Shown here piece after piece: positions 19,064 to 28,179 of a stretch of DNA of 60,861 nt. The translations under genes and the position numbers were made by a program. Origin of the DNA: Marinomonas ushuaiensis DSM 15871 (GTDB lineage Bacteria > Pseudomonadota > Gammaproteobacteria > Pseudomonadales > Marinomonadaceae); assembly GCF_000521805.1 (NCBI RefSeq), contig NZ_JAMB01000015.1:1-60861 (forward strand), in the 5' to 3' direction. How positions within the stretch are numbered: the stretch's first letter is position 1; every line of letters begins with the position of its first letter. The notes beneath the pieces are model-generated. The model saw nothing but the letters and a program-made list of their open reading frames with translations, was not told where the DNA came from and did not search any database.

Positions 19064-19978
19064 ATGAAAGTGACAACTATTCCATTTATGGCTCTGCGTA
19101 AAATCGTTGCTGTGATTTCGATTACGCTGATCCTAATTTCTATTGGTTCTTTGGTAACAAAGGGTTTGCAGTTTGGCCTAGACTTTACTGGCGGTACATT
19201 GGTTGAGGTGGCTTATAAAGAGGCGCCGAAACTAGAGGACGTTCGTGAGCTGCTTGCTGAAAGTGGTTATGACGATGTGGTTGTGCAGAGCTTTGGTTCG
19301 CCTACTGATATCGTTGTGCGTTTGGCAAACTCTTATACCGCTACATTGGGTGATGAAGTTCTAACGACATTGCAAGACAGTGGCGCTGCGCAGGTTTCTT
19401 TGCAACGTTCTGAATTTGTAGGGGCTCAAGTTGGTGAGGAATTACGTGAGCAGGGCGGCCTAGGTATGCTTCTCGCGTTGATTATCGTCATGCTTTACGT
19501 TGCGGTGCGTTTTCAGTTTAAGTTCTCTGTGGCTTCTGTTATCGCCTTGACCCATGACGTCATCATTACGTTAGGTTTCTTCTCTATATTTGAAGTTGAG
19601 TTTGATCTTACTGTACTTGCAGCCTTGCTTGCTGTTGTGGGGTATTCACTTAACGATACGATCGTTGTATGCGACCGTATCCGTGAAAACTTTCGAATTA
19701 TGCGAGACACAACGCCTTACGACTTGATCAATATATCCATCAACCAAACTTTAGGCCGTACATTGATTACGTCTTTAACGACGTTGTTTGTATTGGTTGT
19801 GTTGTTTGTAGCTGGTGGTGAAGCCATTCATAACTTCTCGATGGCTTTGTTGGTCGGTATCGTGATTGGTACTTACTCTTCTATTTTCGTTGCGGCAAAC
19901 CTATTACTGGCTTTGGATGTGAAAAGAGAAGACTTGGTGCCAACACCAAAAGAAGAGTTGGAAGACGATTTACCTTAA
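19064..19978 (+). CDS. secF: Protein translocase subunit SecF
   Basis: A 304-residue partner of SecD. It has the opening helix, the 'GLQFGLDFTGGTLVEVAY' motif near residues 34-51, and the C-terminal membrane domain with 'VVGYSLNDTIVVCDRIRENFR' near residues 192-212. AGGAGA precedes the ATG. It is the last gene of the queA-tgt-yajC-secD-secF operon; a strong hairpin terminator follows at 20065. Confidence 0.97.
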   Translation: MKVTTIPFMALRKIVAVISITLILISIGSLVTKGLQFGLDFTGGTLVEVAYKEAPKLEDVRELLAESGYDDVVVQSFGSPTDIVVRLANSYTATLGDEVLTTLQDSGAAQVSLQRSEFVGAQVGEELREQGGLGMLLALIIVMLYVAVRFQFKFSVASVIALTHDVIITLGFFSIFEVEFDLTVLAALLAVVGYSLNDTIVVCDRIRENFRIMRDTTPYDLINISINQTLGRTLITSLTTLFVLVVLFVAGGEAIHNFSMALLVGIVIGTYSSIFVAANLLLALDVKREDLVPTPKEELEDDLP

Positions 19979-20064
19979 ATTGTTTTCACTTCGCTATTTT
20001 GAATCGGCAGTGCCAAATTGATTGAGTAGTCTGTTTTTATATAGATAAGCTCAGGCAATAAAAA

Positions 20065-20096
20065 AAGCCCTAGTATTTTTTACTAGGGCTTTTTTG
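20065..20096. terminator. Bidirectional terminator between secF and nhaB
   Basis: AAGCCCTAGTA (20065-20075) pairs with TACTAGGGCTT (20081-20091). T residues follow on the plus strand and an A tract precedes it, so it can serve both secF (plus) and nhaB (minus). Confidence 0.85.
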
Positions 20097-20130
20097 TGTC
20101 TAAAAGTAATGGAAGATATTAACGTATTAC

Positions 20131-21633
20131 CTATAAAAAATAGACAACGCAAAGACCGCCGACCGTGCTTAATACGATTGTATAAGGCAATGCCATCCAA
20201 ACCATTTTGCCGTAGGAAAGCCTTAATAATGGTGCAATTGCCGATGTAAGTAAAAACAGAAATGCAGCTTGACCGTTTGGTGTTGCGACACTTGGGAGGT
20301 TCGTGCCTGTGTTAATGGCAACAGCCAATGTGTTGAAGTGTTCTTGAGTAATTGTGCCGGCATCAAGTGCTTCTTTTACTTCGCCAATATACACGGTGGC
20401 AACAAAGACATTGTCACTTATTGCTGATAACAAGCCGTTAGCAATAAAGAACATAATAGGTTGTGAATCCGTTGGCATGTTTAAAACGACATCGATAATT
20501 GGTTGGAATAAATGCTGTTCATGTATAACAGAAACAATCGTAAAGAAAACTACAAGCAAGGCTGTGAAAGGAAGGGCTTCCTCAAATGCATGACCTATTT
20601 GGTGCTCTTCTGTAATGCCATTAAAAGCAGTTAGTAGGACAATAACCATTAAGCCAACAAGTCCAACTTCAGCTACATGAAAAGCTAAAGAGAGCATTAG
20701 TATAATAGATACAACGCCTTGAATAATAAGCTGAGCTTTGTGTTTATTGGTGCTTTTTTTAGATTCTTCCTCTTCAAACTTTTTCAAAATATTGCGGACG
20801 TTTTCTGGAAGGCGAGCGCCATAGTCGAACCATTTTGTTTTTTCTAAAATGACGACTGTTATTAACCCGCAAGCCAACACAGGCATGGAAATAGGTGCGA
20901 CTCGTAAGAAAAATTCAGCAAAATCCCAGCCGGCAACTTTTGCAATAAGAAGGTTTTGTGGCTCGCCGACTAAGGTTGAAACACCACCAAGCGCGGTGCC
21001 TATTGCACCGTGCATTAATAAACTACGTAAAAATGAGCGGAATTCGCCCAAATCTCTTTGGTTTACTGGGAGTATATTGTCGTCACTGTTTGGGTTGTGT
21101 TTTTTATTAGGATCTTGTTCTGAAGCGACTTTGTGATAAACAGAATAAAAGCCGACGCTGACACTAATAAGCACAGCTGTCACGGTGAGTGCGTCTAAAA
21201 ATGCAGATAATACTGCAGCTGATAAACTAAAAACCAATGAAATGATCACTTTTGAGCGAATTTTTACTAGCAATTTATTGAAGATAAACAACAGCATGTC
21301 TTGCATGAAATAAATGCCAGCAACCATAAACATTAGCAATAAAATAACATCGAAGTTTTTAATGACTTCATGGTAAACACCGTCAGAAGTGGTAAGCCCC
21401 AGAATAACTGCTTGAATTGCGATTAGGCCGCCAGGTTGTAATGGGTAGCATTTCAGCGCCATACCAAGGGTGAAAATAAATTCAATAATAAGTAGCCAGC
21501 CAGTAATAAAGGGGCCTAGCGTAATAACAGCGATTGGATTGATTATTAGAAACGCAATCACAGCTTGTTTGTACCATAGGGGAGAAGACCCTAAGAAATT
21601 ATTTCCAAGCGCGTGTGATATGGAGTTTTTCAT
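20131..21633 (-). CDS. nhaB: Na+/H+ antiporter NhaB
   Basis: A 500-residue polytopic protein starting '[34 protein letters not shown]', matching the NhaB N-terminus. Internal blocks '[29 protein letters not shown]' (near residues 211-239) and '[21 protein letters not shown]' are diagnostic. It expels Na+ in exchange for protons at the inner membrane, complementing the Na+ pump NQR encoded 8 kb away. AAAGGAG precedes the ATG. Divergent from sohB. Confidence 0.96.
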   Translation of the reverse strand: MKNSISHALGNNFLGSSPLWYKQAVIAFLIINPIAVITLGPFITGWLLIIEFIFTLGMALKCYPLQPGGLIAIQAVILGLTTSDGVYHEVIKNFDVILLLMFMVAGIYFMQDMLLFIFNKLLVKIRSKVIISLVFSLSAAVLSAFLDALTVTAVLISVSVGFYSVYHKVASEQDPNKKHNPNSDDNILPVNQRDLGEFRSFLRSLLMHGAIGTALGGVSTLVGEPQNLLIAKVAGWDFAEFFLRVAPISMPVLACGLITVVILEKTKWFDYGARLPENVRNILKKFEEEESKKSTNKHKAQLIIQGVVSIILMLSLAFHVAEVGLVGLMVIVLLTAFNGITEEHQIGHAFEEALPFTALLVVFFTIVSVIHEQHLFQPIIDVVLNMPTDSQPIMFFIANGLLSAISDNVFVATVYIGEVKEALDAGTITQEHFNTLAVAINTGTNLPSVATPNGQAAFLFLLTSAIAPLLRLSYGKMVWMALPYTIVLSTVGGLCVVYFL

Positions 21634-21822
21634 TCATTGCTCCTTTGAGAAGGCATTAACTTATTTTGGCCTAAATTTAGGGATAAGTTTTCTTATAGTT
21701 TTTAGTGGAGGGAATAATAAGGGATATGGAAAGCGGTATCTATAGTGATTAATGCGCAATTGATGTTGTTATTTGTGCAAATAGCCCCACTATCTCAAGA
21801 GCTTATAATTATTTTGAGGAAG

Positions 21823-22869
21823 ATGAAGTTGGAATTTTTAACTGACTACGCAGGTTTTTTGTTAAAGCTCATTAGTGTGGCTTTGATTATCGTGTTTGTA
21901 CTAGGGATTGTTGCTAGTGGAAAGCGTAAGTCACAACCGGGTAGCTTGTCTGTTACTAAGCTTAATGAAAGCTATGATGATATGAAGGCAGAATTGGATC
22001 GGCAGTTGCTGGATAAAAAAGTACTTAAAGACCGAGAGAAAGAAAAAAAGAAAAAAGAAAAAGTAGAGAAAAAAGCGAAAAAGAAAGTACTTAAAGAATC
22101 GGAAGAAGAGGCAAAAAAACGTCTTTATGTTTTGGATTTTGATGGTGATATAAAAGCATCGGCTGTCGATAGTATGCGTGAAGAAATAACCGCGGTTCTA
22201 AGCGTTGCAAAGCCTCAAGATGAGGTTGTTGTTCGTTTGGAAAGTGGTGGCGGTGTTGTGCATGGCTATGGTTTGGCAGCGTCTCAGTTACAGCGTATTC
22301 GTGAAGCAAATATACCTCTGACAATTTGTGTTGATAAGGTAGCGGCAAGCGGTGGTTATATGATGGCGTGTGTTGCCGATAAAATCATAGCGGCTCCATT
22401 TGCTATTCTTGGCTCTATTGGTGTGGTTGCTCAAGTTCCTAACGTGCATAGATTGCTTGATAAAAGTTTAATTGATGTTGAGCTTCACACGGCAGGGCGT
22501 TATAAGCGCACCTTGACCATGTTGGGGAAAAATACTGACGAAGGTCGTGAGAAATTCAGGCAAGATTTGGAAGATACTCATGGGTTGTTTAAGCGCTTTG
22601 TCTCTGGTCAACGTCCGCAGTTGGATATTGATAATATTGCAACGGGCGATACTTGGTATGGTTCTGAGGCGTTAGAAAATAATCTGATTGATGTTGTGAT
22701 GACGAGCGACGCGTATCTGGTTTCCCATTATGATAATGCTGAAGTTATACAGGTCGTTTATAAACAGCCTAAAGGAATGGCTGAGCGTTTTGGCTTGTCT
22801 TTGTTTTCTGCATTAGAGCATAAAGTGGTTTCTTGGGTTGGTAAGCTAACTCAATCAAGAGGTTATTAA
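21823..22869 (+). CDS. sohB: Inner-membrane S49 family protease SohB
   Basis: I choose the ATG at 21823 (348 residues, GAGGA just upstream) because E. coli SohB is 349 residues and also begins with a membrane helix ('FLTDYAGFLLKLISVALIIVFVLGIVA'). The frame stays open to a GTG at 21745, but that extension has no family support. A Lys/Glu-rich segment at about residues 60-100 follows the helix and may form a coiled coil. The S49 domain has the Ser-Lys dyad: Ser176 in 'VAASGGY' and Lys228 in 'AGRYKRTLT'. The catalytic domain should face the periplasm. Confidence 0.93.
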   Translation: MKLEFLTDYAGFLLKLISVALIIVFVLGIVASGKRKSQPGSLSVTKLNESYDDMKAELDRQLLDKKVLKDREKEKKKKEKVEKKAKKKVLKESEEEAKKRLYVLDFDGDIKASAVDSMREEITAVLSVAKPQDEVVVRLESGGGVVHGYGLAASQLQRIREANIPLTICVDKVAASGGYMMACVADKIIAAPFAILGSIGVVAQVPNVHRLLDKSLIDVELHTAGRYKRTLTMLGKNTDEGREKFRQDLEDTHGLFKRFVSGQRPQLDIDNIATGDTWYGSEALENNLIDVVMTSDAYLVSHYDNAEVIQVVYKQPKGMAERFGLSLFSALEHKVVSWVGKLTQSRGY

Positions 22870-22906
22870 TTGAATAGGTTGTTGGCCAAATAGACTGATG
22901 ATCAAG

Positions 22907-22932
22907 TAGGCTATTAATTAGGTAATAGCCTA
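22907..22932. repeat. 10-bp inverted repeat downstream of sohB
   Basis: TAGGCTATTA at 22907-22916 and TAATAGCCTA at 22923-22932 form a perfect stem with loop ATTAGG. No T tract follows, so it is not a classic terminator. It precedes the true hairpin terminator by about 45 bp. Confidence 0.5.
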
Positions 22933-22977
22933 GTAAATGGGGGCTAAGGCTAGCGGCCAGTAAAAGTAGATACTAAA

Positions 22978-23012
22978 AAGGTGATATGTTTTTGCATATC
23001 ACCTTTTTTTTA
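22978..23012. terminator. Terminator between sohB and csiV
   Basis: AAGGTGATATG (22978-22988) pairs with CATATCACCTT (22995-23005) and is followed by a run of T. The preceding A tract makes it usable from the minus strand as well, where csiV ends. Confidence 0.85.
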
Positions 23013-23102
23013 TTTTTGAAATTAAATTGTCATCCAGAAAACGGTTCGAAAATGTCTATTCAAAAGCGAGGTGAGAGCTACGCAATTTTGAATACTAAGT
23101 GC

Positions 23103-23948
23103 TTATTCTCTGCTGGACAGTTCATTGGTGCTTTTTAGATCGTCATAGTTAAGACTTGCGCCTGTTTCAGGTGTCATTGACTGTAAGGCGATTTTTTCCA
23201 TGGCTTCTTCTAAATCGATAGGCTCGAAGTAAAGCAGTGTGCCAATAGTCGGGTGATCTAAATAATTAAGTTTCTTACTGGCTGTTTTGTTGTCTTGTTC
23301 CAGTGTCAGAATCAAGGATGGTTTGAATTCTTTTAACTCCGGTTGCGGCTCAATTAATTCAGGCTCAATGATTGGTGTTGAGAAGAACGCATTCGTTACG
23401 CCAGATGGCGGTTCTATAGTTTCGACTTCCGCTATCTCGGATTGAGTGGCGCGATCAAATAAATAATGCTGGTAGCGAATATCAGATTCTAAATATCGGC
23501 CTAATTTAATTGCAATTTCGCCAATTAACTCTGGGTGACCGTCTTTTTCTTGTTCGCTATGAAATGTTTTTTTAATTGTATCGCCTGAGTCTTTAAATAT
23601 TAATGTCCATTGTTGATTGCTTAATACTTTCACGTGTCCATCAAGTTGCTTTTTAAACTTGTCAAAAGGTGTTGGTGTTGTTTCGGCTTTGTCCTCTGTT
23701 GGTGTGCTTGACTCAGCGCCATCAAGATAGGATGTGCCACTTTCTGGCTTTACAAAGCGAATCAGGTTTTCTGTTGAGACTATTTCTTTGTATTTTACCT
23801 GCTCAGTTGATTGGTTTTCAGGCCAGATAAAGGTGAGTAAATAGCCTTGGTAGGCTCTGGCAGTGTCGGGATTAATCTGACTGTCATCAGCGAGCAATTG
23901 GCTGCTTAATAAGGTTAATGATAGAAACGTTAAAATTCGGGCTTTCAA
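23103..23948 (-). CDS. csiV: CsiV family protein
   Basis: A 281-residue protein with a signal peptide ('ILTFLSLTLLSSQLLADD', cleavage near residue 21) and the CsiV-family ending 'LNYLDHPTIGTLLYFEPIDLEEA' near residues 233-255. In Acinetobacter the family is a periplasmic peptidoglycan-associated factor required for carbapenemase-independent beta-lactam tolerance; in general its role is envelope-linked and poorly known. It starts with TTG at 23948-23946, overlapping the mfd stop (TTGA); GGAG lies 8 nt upstream inside the mfd end. Position downstream of mfd matches the family's usual context. The function given is family knowledge, not shown by this sequence. Confidence 0.75.
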   Translation of the reverse strand: MKARILTFLSLTLLSSQLLADDSQINPDTARAYQGYLLTFIWPENQSTEQVKYKEIVSTENLIRFVKPESGTSYLDGAESSTPTEDKAETTPTPFDKFKKQLDGHVKVLSNQQWTLIFKDSGDTIKKTFHSEQEKDGHPELIGEIAIKLGRYLESDIRYQHYLFDRATQSEIAEVETIEPPSGVTNAFFSTPIIEPELIEPQPELKEFKPSLILTLEQDNKTASKKLNYLDHPTIGTLLYFEPIDLEEAMEKIALQSMTPETGASLNYDDLKSTNELSSRE

Positions 23949-26900
23949 TGTAATAGCTCCAAAGTCTTTGTGGTTTGTTGGAAGCGCTCTTCTGCGCTGT
24001 TCATCGGGGCGAAGAACTTTAACGTATCAGACCCTACTAGTTTATAAGAGTCTGGTTTTGTCTGGATCAACCTGATGAGTTTCATCGGGTCAACCGGTGT
24101 TTTACTGTTAAAGAAAATCTTGCCTTCTTTTGCGTTCGCCTCGATTTTATTGATACCGAGCTGTTCCGCTTTTAATTTCAATTCGGTTTGACGGAATAGG
24201 TTTTTGGTCGAATCAGGTAATAGCCCAAATCGATCAATCATTTCAACTTGTAAGTCTTTTAGTTCTTCGCTGGTTTGTGCGCTGGCGATGCGTTTGTACA
24301 ATATTAAACGAGAGTGTACATCACCTAGGTAGTCTTCAGGAATAAGTGCAGGCACTCTAAGGTTGATATCAGTTTGCGCTGGAACCGAAATATCAACGTC
24401 TGGTGATTCACCGTTTTTAAGGGATTTCACCGCTCTGTCTAGCATTTCCATGAAAAGCGAGAAGCCAACATGTTCAATGTGACCGCTTTGGCCGTCACCT
24501 AATAATTCCCCAGTACCACGAATCTCAAGGTCATGTGTGGCGAGTGTAAAGCCAGCGCCCAGTGTGTCTGCTAACATAATGGCTTCAAGGCGTTTCTCTG
24601 CATCGCCAGTAACTTTGCGATCATTAGGTGTTAATAAATAGGCATAGGCTTGGTGGTGTGAACGACCAACTCGTCCGCGCAGTTGGTGTAGCTGGGCCAA
24701 ACCAAATTTATCCGCTCGCTCAATAATAATCGTGTTGGCGTTGGGGATGTCTATGCCTGTTTCAATGATGGTTGAACAAACCAGCACATTGGCTCTTTTG
24801 TGATAAAAGTCAGACATTACTTGTTCTAATTCTTTTTCACGCATTTGACCATGACCGACAATGACTCGAGCTTCTGGAATGAGCTCTTCTAATTCTTCAG
24901 CGGTTTTTTGAATGGTTTGTACTTCATTATGTAAAAAATATACCTGACCGCCACGATGTAGCTCTCGTAAAATGGCTTCTTTGATTTGGTGTGTGTCTCT
25001 TTCTTTAACAAAGGTTTTGACAGATAGGCGTTTCGCTGGCGGTGTCGCAATAATGGATAAATCACGAATACCGGATAAAGACATATTAAGTGTTCGTGGG
25101 ATGGGCGTTGCCGTTAGTGTGAGTATGTCAACTTCGGCTCGTAATGCTTTAAATTGTTCTTTTTGTTTGACGCCAAATCGATGTTCTTCATCAATAACAA
25201 CCAAACCAAGATTTGAAAATTTAATGCCACTCTGAATGAGTTTGTGAGTGCCAACAACGATATCTGCTTTTCCAGATTCTAGGCGGTCAATCGCCAGATT
25301 AGATTCTTTGCCTGAGCGAAAGCGAGATAGAAGCTCAATTTCAACAGGCCAGTCTGCAAAGCGGTCACAAAAATTTTCGTAATGCTGTTGCGCAAGTAGG
25401 GTGGTTGGTACCAGTACAGCGACTTGCTTGCCATCTTGAACAGCAAGAAACGCGGCTCGCATAGCGACTTCTGTTTTTCCAAAACCTACATCACCACATA
25501 TCAATCGATCCATTGGCTTTTTCGAAGACATATCTTGCATGACAGCATCGATGGCCATTTGCTGATCTGGAGTTTCTTCGAATGGGAAGCCTGCCGAGAA
25601 AATTTCATATTGGTCATCAGGCTTGGCAAATGCATAACCAACACGTGCTTCTCGTTTTGCATAGATGTCTAATAGCTCGGCTGCTGTGTCGCGGGCTTTT
25701 TCGGCGGCTTTTTGTTTTGCTACGCTCCATTTGTCTGTGCCGAGTTTATGCAAAGGAGCAGAATCTTCATCGGCGCCTGTGTATCGTGAAATCAATTGTA
25801 ATGAAGAAACGGGAACGTATAGCTTGGCGTCATTTGCATAGCCAAGGGTCAGCAGTTCGGTTTCTTGGCCGTCTATTTGTAGGTTGGTAAGGCCAAGATA
25901 GCGGCCGACACCGTGATCTATGTGCACAACAGGAGCGTTCATTCGCAATTCTGTGAGATTTCGAATGATGGCATCTTCGCTCACATTGCTGCCATGTTTG
26001 CTGCGTCTACGGCGTTGAGAAACTCGTTCGCCGAGGATTTCGCTTTCTGCTATTAAGGTCAGTTCGTTATCAATGACAAAACCACGACCAATGCTCCCTT
26101 CTGTGATGGCGAGGGATTGTTTTGATTTTGTGAATTTGCCCCAGTTGTCGACTTGTTTTGGTGTGATTTGATGTTTTTTAAGTAGGTCTAATAATGCTTC
26201 GCGACGGCCTGCCGACTCGGCAACAATCAAGACTCTGGTGCTGGTTTTACTGAGAAAATCTTGTAGTTTATTAAGTGGTGATTGAGCTTTTGAATCTATT
26301 TTTACATTTTCTAATGCACTGTAAGAAGAGTGATCGCCATCAGCAGAAAATATGACGTTAGTGAATTTGTTGAGTTCACCAAATAGTTCGCTTTCTGGTA
26401 AACATATTTCATCAGGCTTAAGAATTGGGCGCTCAATGTTGTAATTGAGTGATTCATGACGGCTGCGGAAATCGAGTTGGATGCTGGCAAGTTGTTCATT
26501 GAAATTGTCTGATCGGACAATAAGTGTATTGTCTGGTAAGTAATCAAACATGCTTGCTGTTTGTTCAAAAAACAGTGGTAAGTAGTATTCTATGCCCGCA
26601 GGGATTAGTCCGCTTGAAATGTCTTGATAAAGTGGGCTTGAAAGAGGGTCGGTCTCGAAGCGTTCTCTAAAGGCTTGGCGAAATTGCTGTATTCCCTGTG
26701 ATGTGGTTGGAAACTCTTTAGCGGGAAGCATTTTTATTTCAGACACTTTATTGATGCTGCGCTGTGTTTCAGGGTCAAACCAACGGATGGATTCAATTTC
26801 GTTGTCGAACCAATCAATTCTTATTGGGTTTTCGGCACCCATTGGATAAACATCCATTAAAGCACCGCGAATGGCGTATTCGCCATGTTCGTGAACGTTT

Positions 26901-27361
26901 TCTACATTTAAGTAGCCTGCGTTGGTTAGTTTTCTTGATAGTTGTTCAAGTGGGAGTTCTTGCCCCTCTTCTAAATGAAAGCGTTGTGCATCTAAATGTT
27001 GTTTTGGGCAGAGTCGCGTTAAGCAGGAGGCGACTGTGGTGAGTACAATTGGGTTCTTAGTTTCTGTAAGTTTTGCTAGCGTTTCTAGGCGTTGCGATAT
27101 GATGTCTTGGTGTGGTGAAAATGCATCATAAGGGAGCGTTTCCCAATCGCTAAATCTGAGTAGTTCTTTTTTTTCGTGATTCAGAAATTGCATTTCATCT
27201 TCGAGTTCATTTAATTCGGCAACGGTATTTGCCATAAAAAGAATAGGGTGCTTGTGCTGAGATGCAATGGCTAGCAGCTGCAATGCTTTGCGGCTGCCGT
27301 CTAGTCCGTTGATTAGGTTTTTAAAGCCGGGTTTTAAAGTGAGCGATACATTTTCTGACAT
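23945..27361 (-). CDS. mfd: Transcription-repair coupling factor Mfd
   Basis: ATP-dependent translocase that removes stalled RNA polymerase and recruits UvrA. The 1138-residue protein has the UvrB-homology N-terminus, an RNA polymerase interaction region with 'APVVHIDHGVGRYLGL' near residue 475, and the RecG-like motor: Walker A 'ICGDVGFGKTEVAMRAA' and 'VVIDEEHRFGVKQKEQF', then 'LAQLHQLRGRVGRSHHQAYAYLL'. It starts 7 bp after folX ends and overlaps csiV by 4 bp, giving a folX-mfd-csiV operon. The Shine-Dalgarno is weak, so coupling to folX translation is likely. Confidence 0.97.
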   Translation of the reverse strand: MSENVSLTLKPGFKNLINGLDGSRKALQLLAIASQHKHPILFMANTVAELNELEDEMQFLNHEKKELLRFSDWETLPYDAFSPHQDIISQRLETLAKLTETKNPIVLTTVASCLTRLCPKQHLDAQRFHLEEGQELPLEQLSRKLTNAGYLNVENVHEHGEYAIRGALMDVYPMGAENPIRIDWFDNEIESIRWFDPETQRSINKVSEIKMLPAKEFPTTSQGIQQFRQAFRERFETDPLSSPLYQDISSGLIPAGIEYYLPLFFEQTASMFDYLPDNTLIVRSDNFNEQLASIQLDFRSRHESLNYNIERPILKPDEICLPESELFGELNKFTNVIFSADGDHSSYSALENVKIDSKAQSPLNKLQDFLSKTSTRVLIVAESAGRREALLDLLKKHQITPKQVDNWGKFTKSKQSLAITEGSIGRGFVIDNELTLIAESEILGERVSQRRRRSKHGSNVSEDAIIRNLTELRMNAPVVHIDHGVGRYLGLTNLQIDGQETELLTLGYANDAKLYVPVSSLQLISRYTGADEDSAPLHKLGTDKWSVAKQKAAEKARDTAAELLDIYAKREARVGYAFAKPDDQYEIFSAGFPFEETPDQQMAIDAVMQDMSSKKPMDRLICGDVGFGKTEVAMRAAFLAVQDGKQVAVLVPTTLLAQQHYENFCDRFADWPVEIELLSRFRSGKESNLAIDRLESGKADIVVGTHKLIQSGIKFSNLGLVVIDEEHRFGVKQKEQFKALRAEVDILTLTATPIPRTLNMSLSGIRDLSIIATPPAKRLSVKTFVKERDTHQIKEAILRELHRGGQVYFLHNEVQTIQKTAEELEELIPEARVIVGHGQMREKELEQVMSDFYHKRANVLVCSTIIETGIDIPNANTIIIERADKFGLAQLHQLRGRVGRSHHQAYAYLLTPNDRKVTGDAEKRLEAIMLADTLGAGFTLATHDLEIRGTGELLGDGQSGHIEHVGFSLFMEMLDRAVKSLKNGESPDVDISVPAQTDINLRVPALIPEDYLGDVHSRLILYKRIASAQTSEELKDLQVEMIDRFGLLPDSTKNLFRQTELKLKAEQLGINKIEANAKEGKIFFNSKTPVDPMKLIRLIQTKPDSYKLVGSDTLKFFAPMNSAEERFQQTTKTLELLH

Positions 27362-27368
27362 GTCGATC

Positions 27369-27737
27369 TTATGCTTCTCTGTTTGCGGATAGTGTTAATG
27401 ACACAGAATCTGCAAAGCGCAGGGCGTGTGGTTTAGCGACTTCTATTTTGGCAAAAGTTACATTTTTTTGTGTCATACATAGTGCGAGTAGTTCTGCCGT
27501 TAGCTTTTCGAGTAAAAGAAAGCGGTTGTTTTCTGTATGAGCTATCATTTCTTTGCAGATTGTTCTGTAGTTAACGGCGTTTTCAACATTGTCTGTGTCA
27601 TAGGCTTGAACTGCTGGGTAGCGTACCCAAGCATTAATGATAACATCTTGTTTGTTATTTATTTCTGATTCATTAAATCCAATGTAGGTCCGTAAGCGTA
27701 AGTTCTTAATATGAATCTGTGCTTCTGGTTGAATCAT
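27369..27737 (-). CDS. folX: Dihydroneopterin triphosphate 2'-epimerase (FolX) or FolB-like aldolase
   Basis: A 122-residue member of the FolB/FolX tunnelling fold. The sequence 'IHIKNLRLRTYIGFNESEINNKQDVIINAWVRYPA', 'NAVNYRTICKEMIAHTENNRFLLLEKLT' and 'KPHALRFADSVSLTLS' is closer to E. coli FolX than to FolB, which argues for epimerisation of dihydroneopterin triphosphate or monapterin synthesis rather than the folate aldolase step. GGAGA precedes the ATG. First gene of the operon with mfd and csiV. Confidence 0.88.
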   Translation of the reverse strand: MIQPEAQIHIKNLRLRTYIGFNESEINNKQDVIINAWVRYPAVQAYDTDNVENAVNYRTICKEMIAHTENNRFLLLEKLTAELLALCMTQKNVTFAKIEVAKPHALRFADSVSLTLSANREA

Positions 27738-28179
27738 CGCTGGGTCTCCATCATTGGAACTATTGGTTGTATAGCTGATATTGTGTCGTTTTCAATCTTG
27801 TATGGCAACAATAGGTAGGCATGAGTTCGAATCTAATGGAAAAGTTGGCGGGAGTGGTTTGTGTTGTCTGTGTAAGGAATAGATGGTTTATTGATTTTAC
27901 CTATGTGTTGTTAATGTGTTTTTTTGTACGAAAAGTGAGCTAGGCTAAATAAAGTCATGCATTTAGGTAAAAGTTGGCGCTCAAAGACGGTGCAGTATGC
28001 TGGTCAAGGAGAGTAATGATCTTTATAATAGTTCGGTTTTTTGGTGAAGTGAGTTTGCGTTTACAATTATCTTTACGTGTTAAAGAAAGTTAGTTGTTCG
28101 CTTGTGCATGATTTCCCGGAGGGGGGTGCAAGCACTGCGCATTACGCTTTTGTCTTCAATTTATTGTTGGGCAGAACAT
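27738..28179 (+). other. 442-bp leader region between folX and nqrA
   Basis: The intergenic region separates the divergent folX and nqrA genes. It contains a 25-codon open frame at 28016-28093 behind GGAGAG (listed separately) and a purine-rich CGGAGGGGGG stretch at 28118-28127. The nqrA frame is open back to a TTG at 28102, but NqrA homologues begin at 28180. No terminator or riboswitch is recognisable by eye. Confidence 0.5.
28016..28093 (+). CDS. Possible 25-residue leader peptide upstream of nqrA
   Basis: ATG at 28016 is preceded by AAGGAGAG with 3-nt spacing to the start. It encodes '[20 protein letters not shown]' and five more residues, with a hydrophobic first third and a basic end. 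It stops 86 bp before nqrA. No homologue is known to me. It could be a regulatory leader peptide or chance. Confidence 0.25.
   Translation: MIFIIVRFFGEVSLRLQLSLRVKES

Noticed and set aside
21745..21822. N-terminal extension of SohB from GTG at 21745
   Set aside because: The start at 21823 gives the family length and an N-terminal membrane helix directly at the start.
28102..28179. N-terminal extension of NqrA from TTG at 28102
   Set aside because: NqrA homologues begin at the Met at 28180; the extra 26 residues do not match the family.
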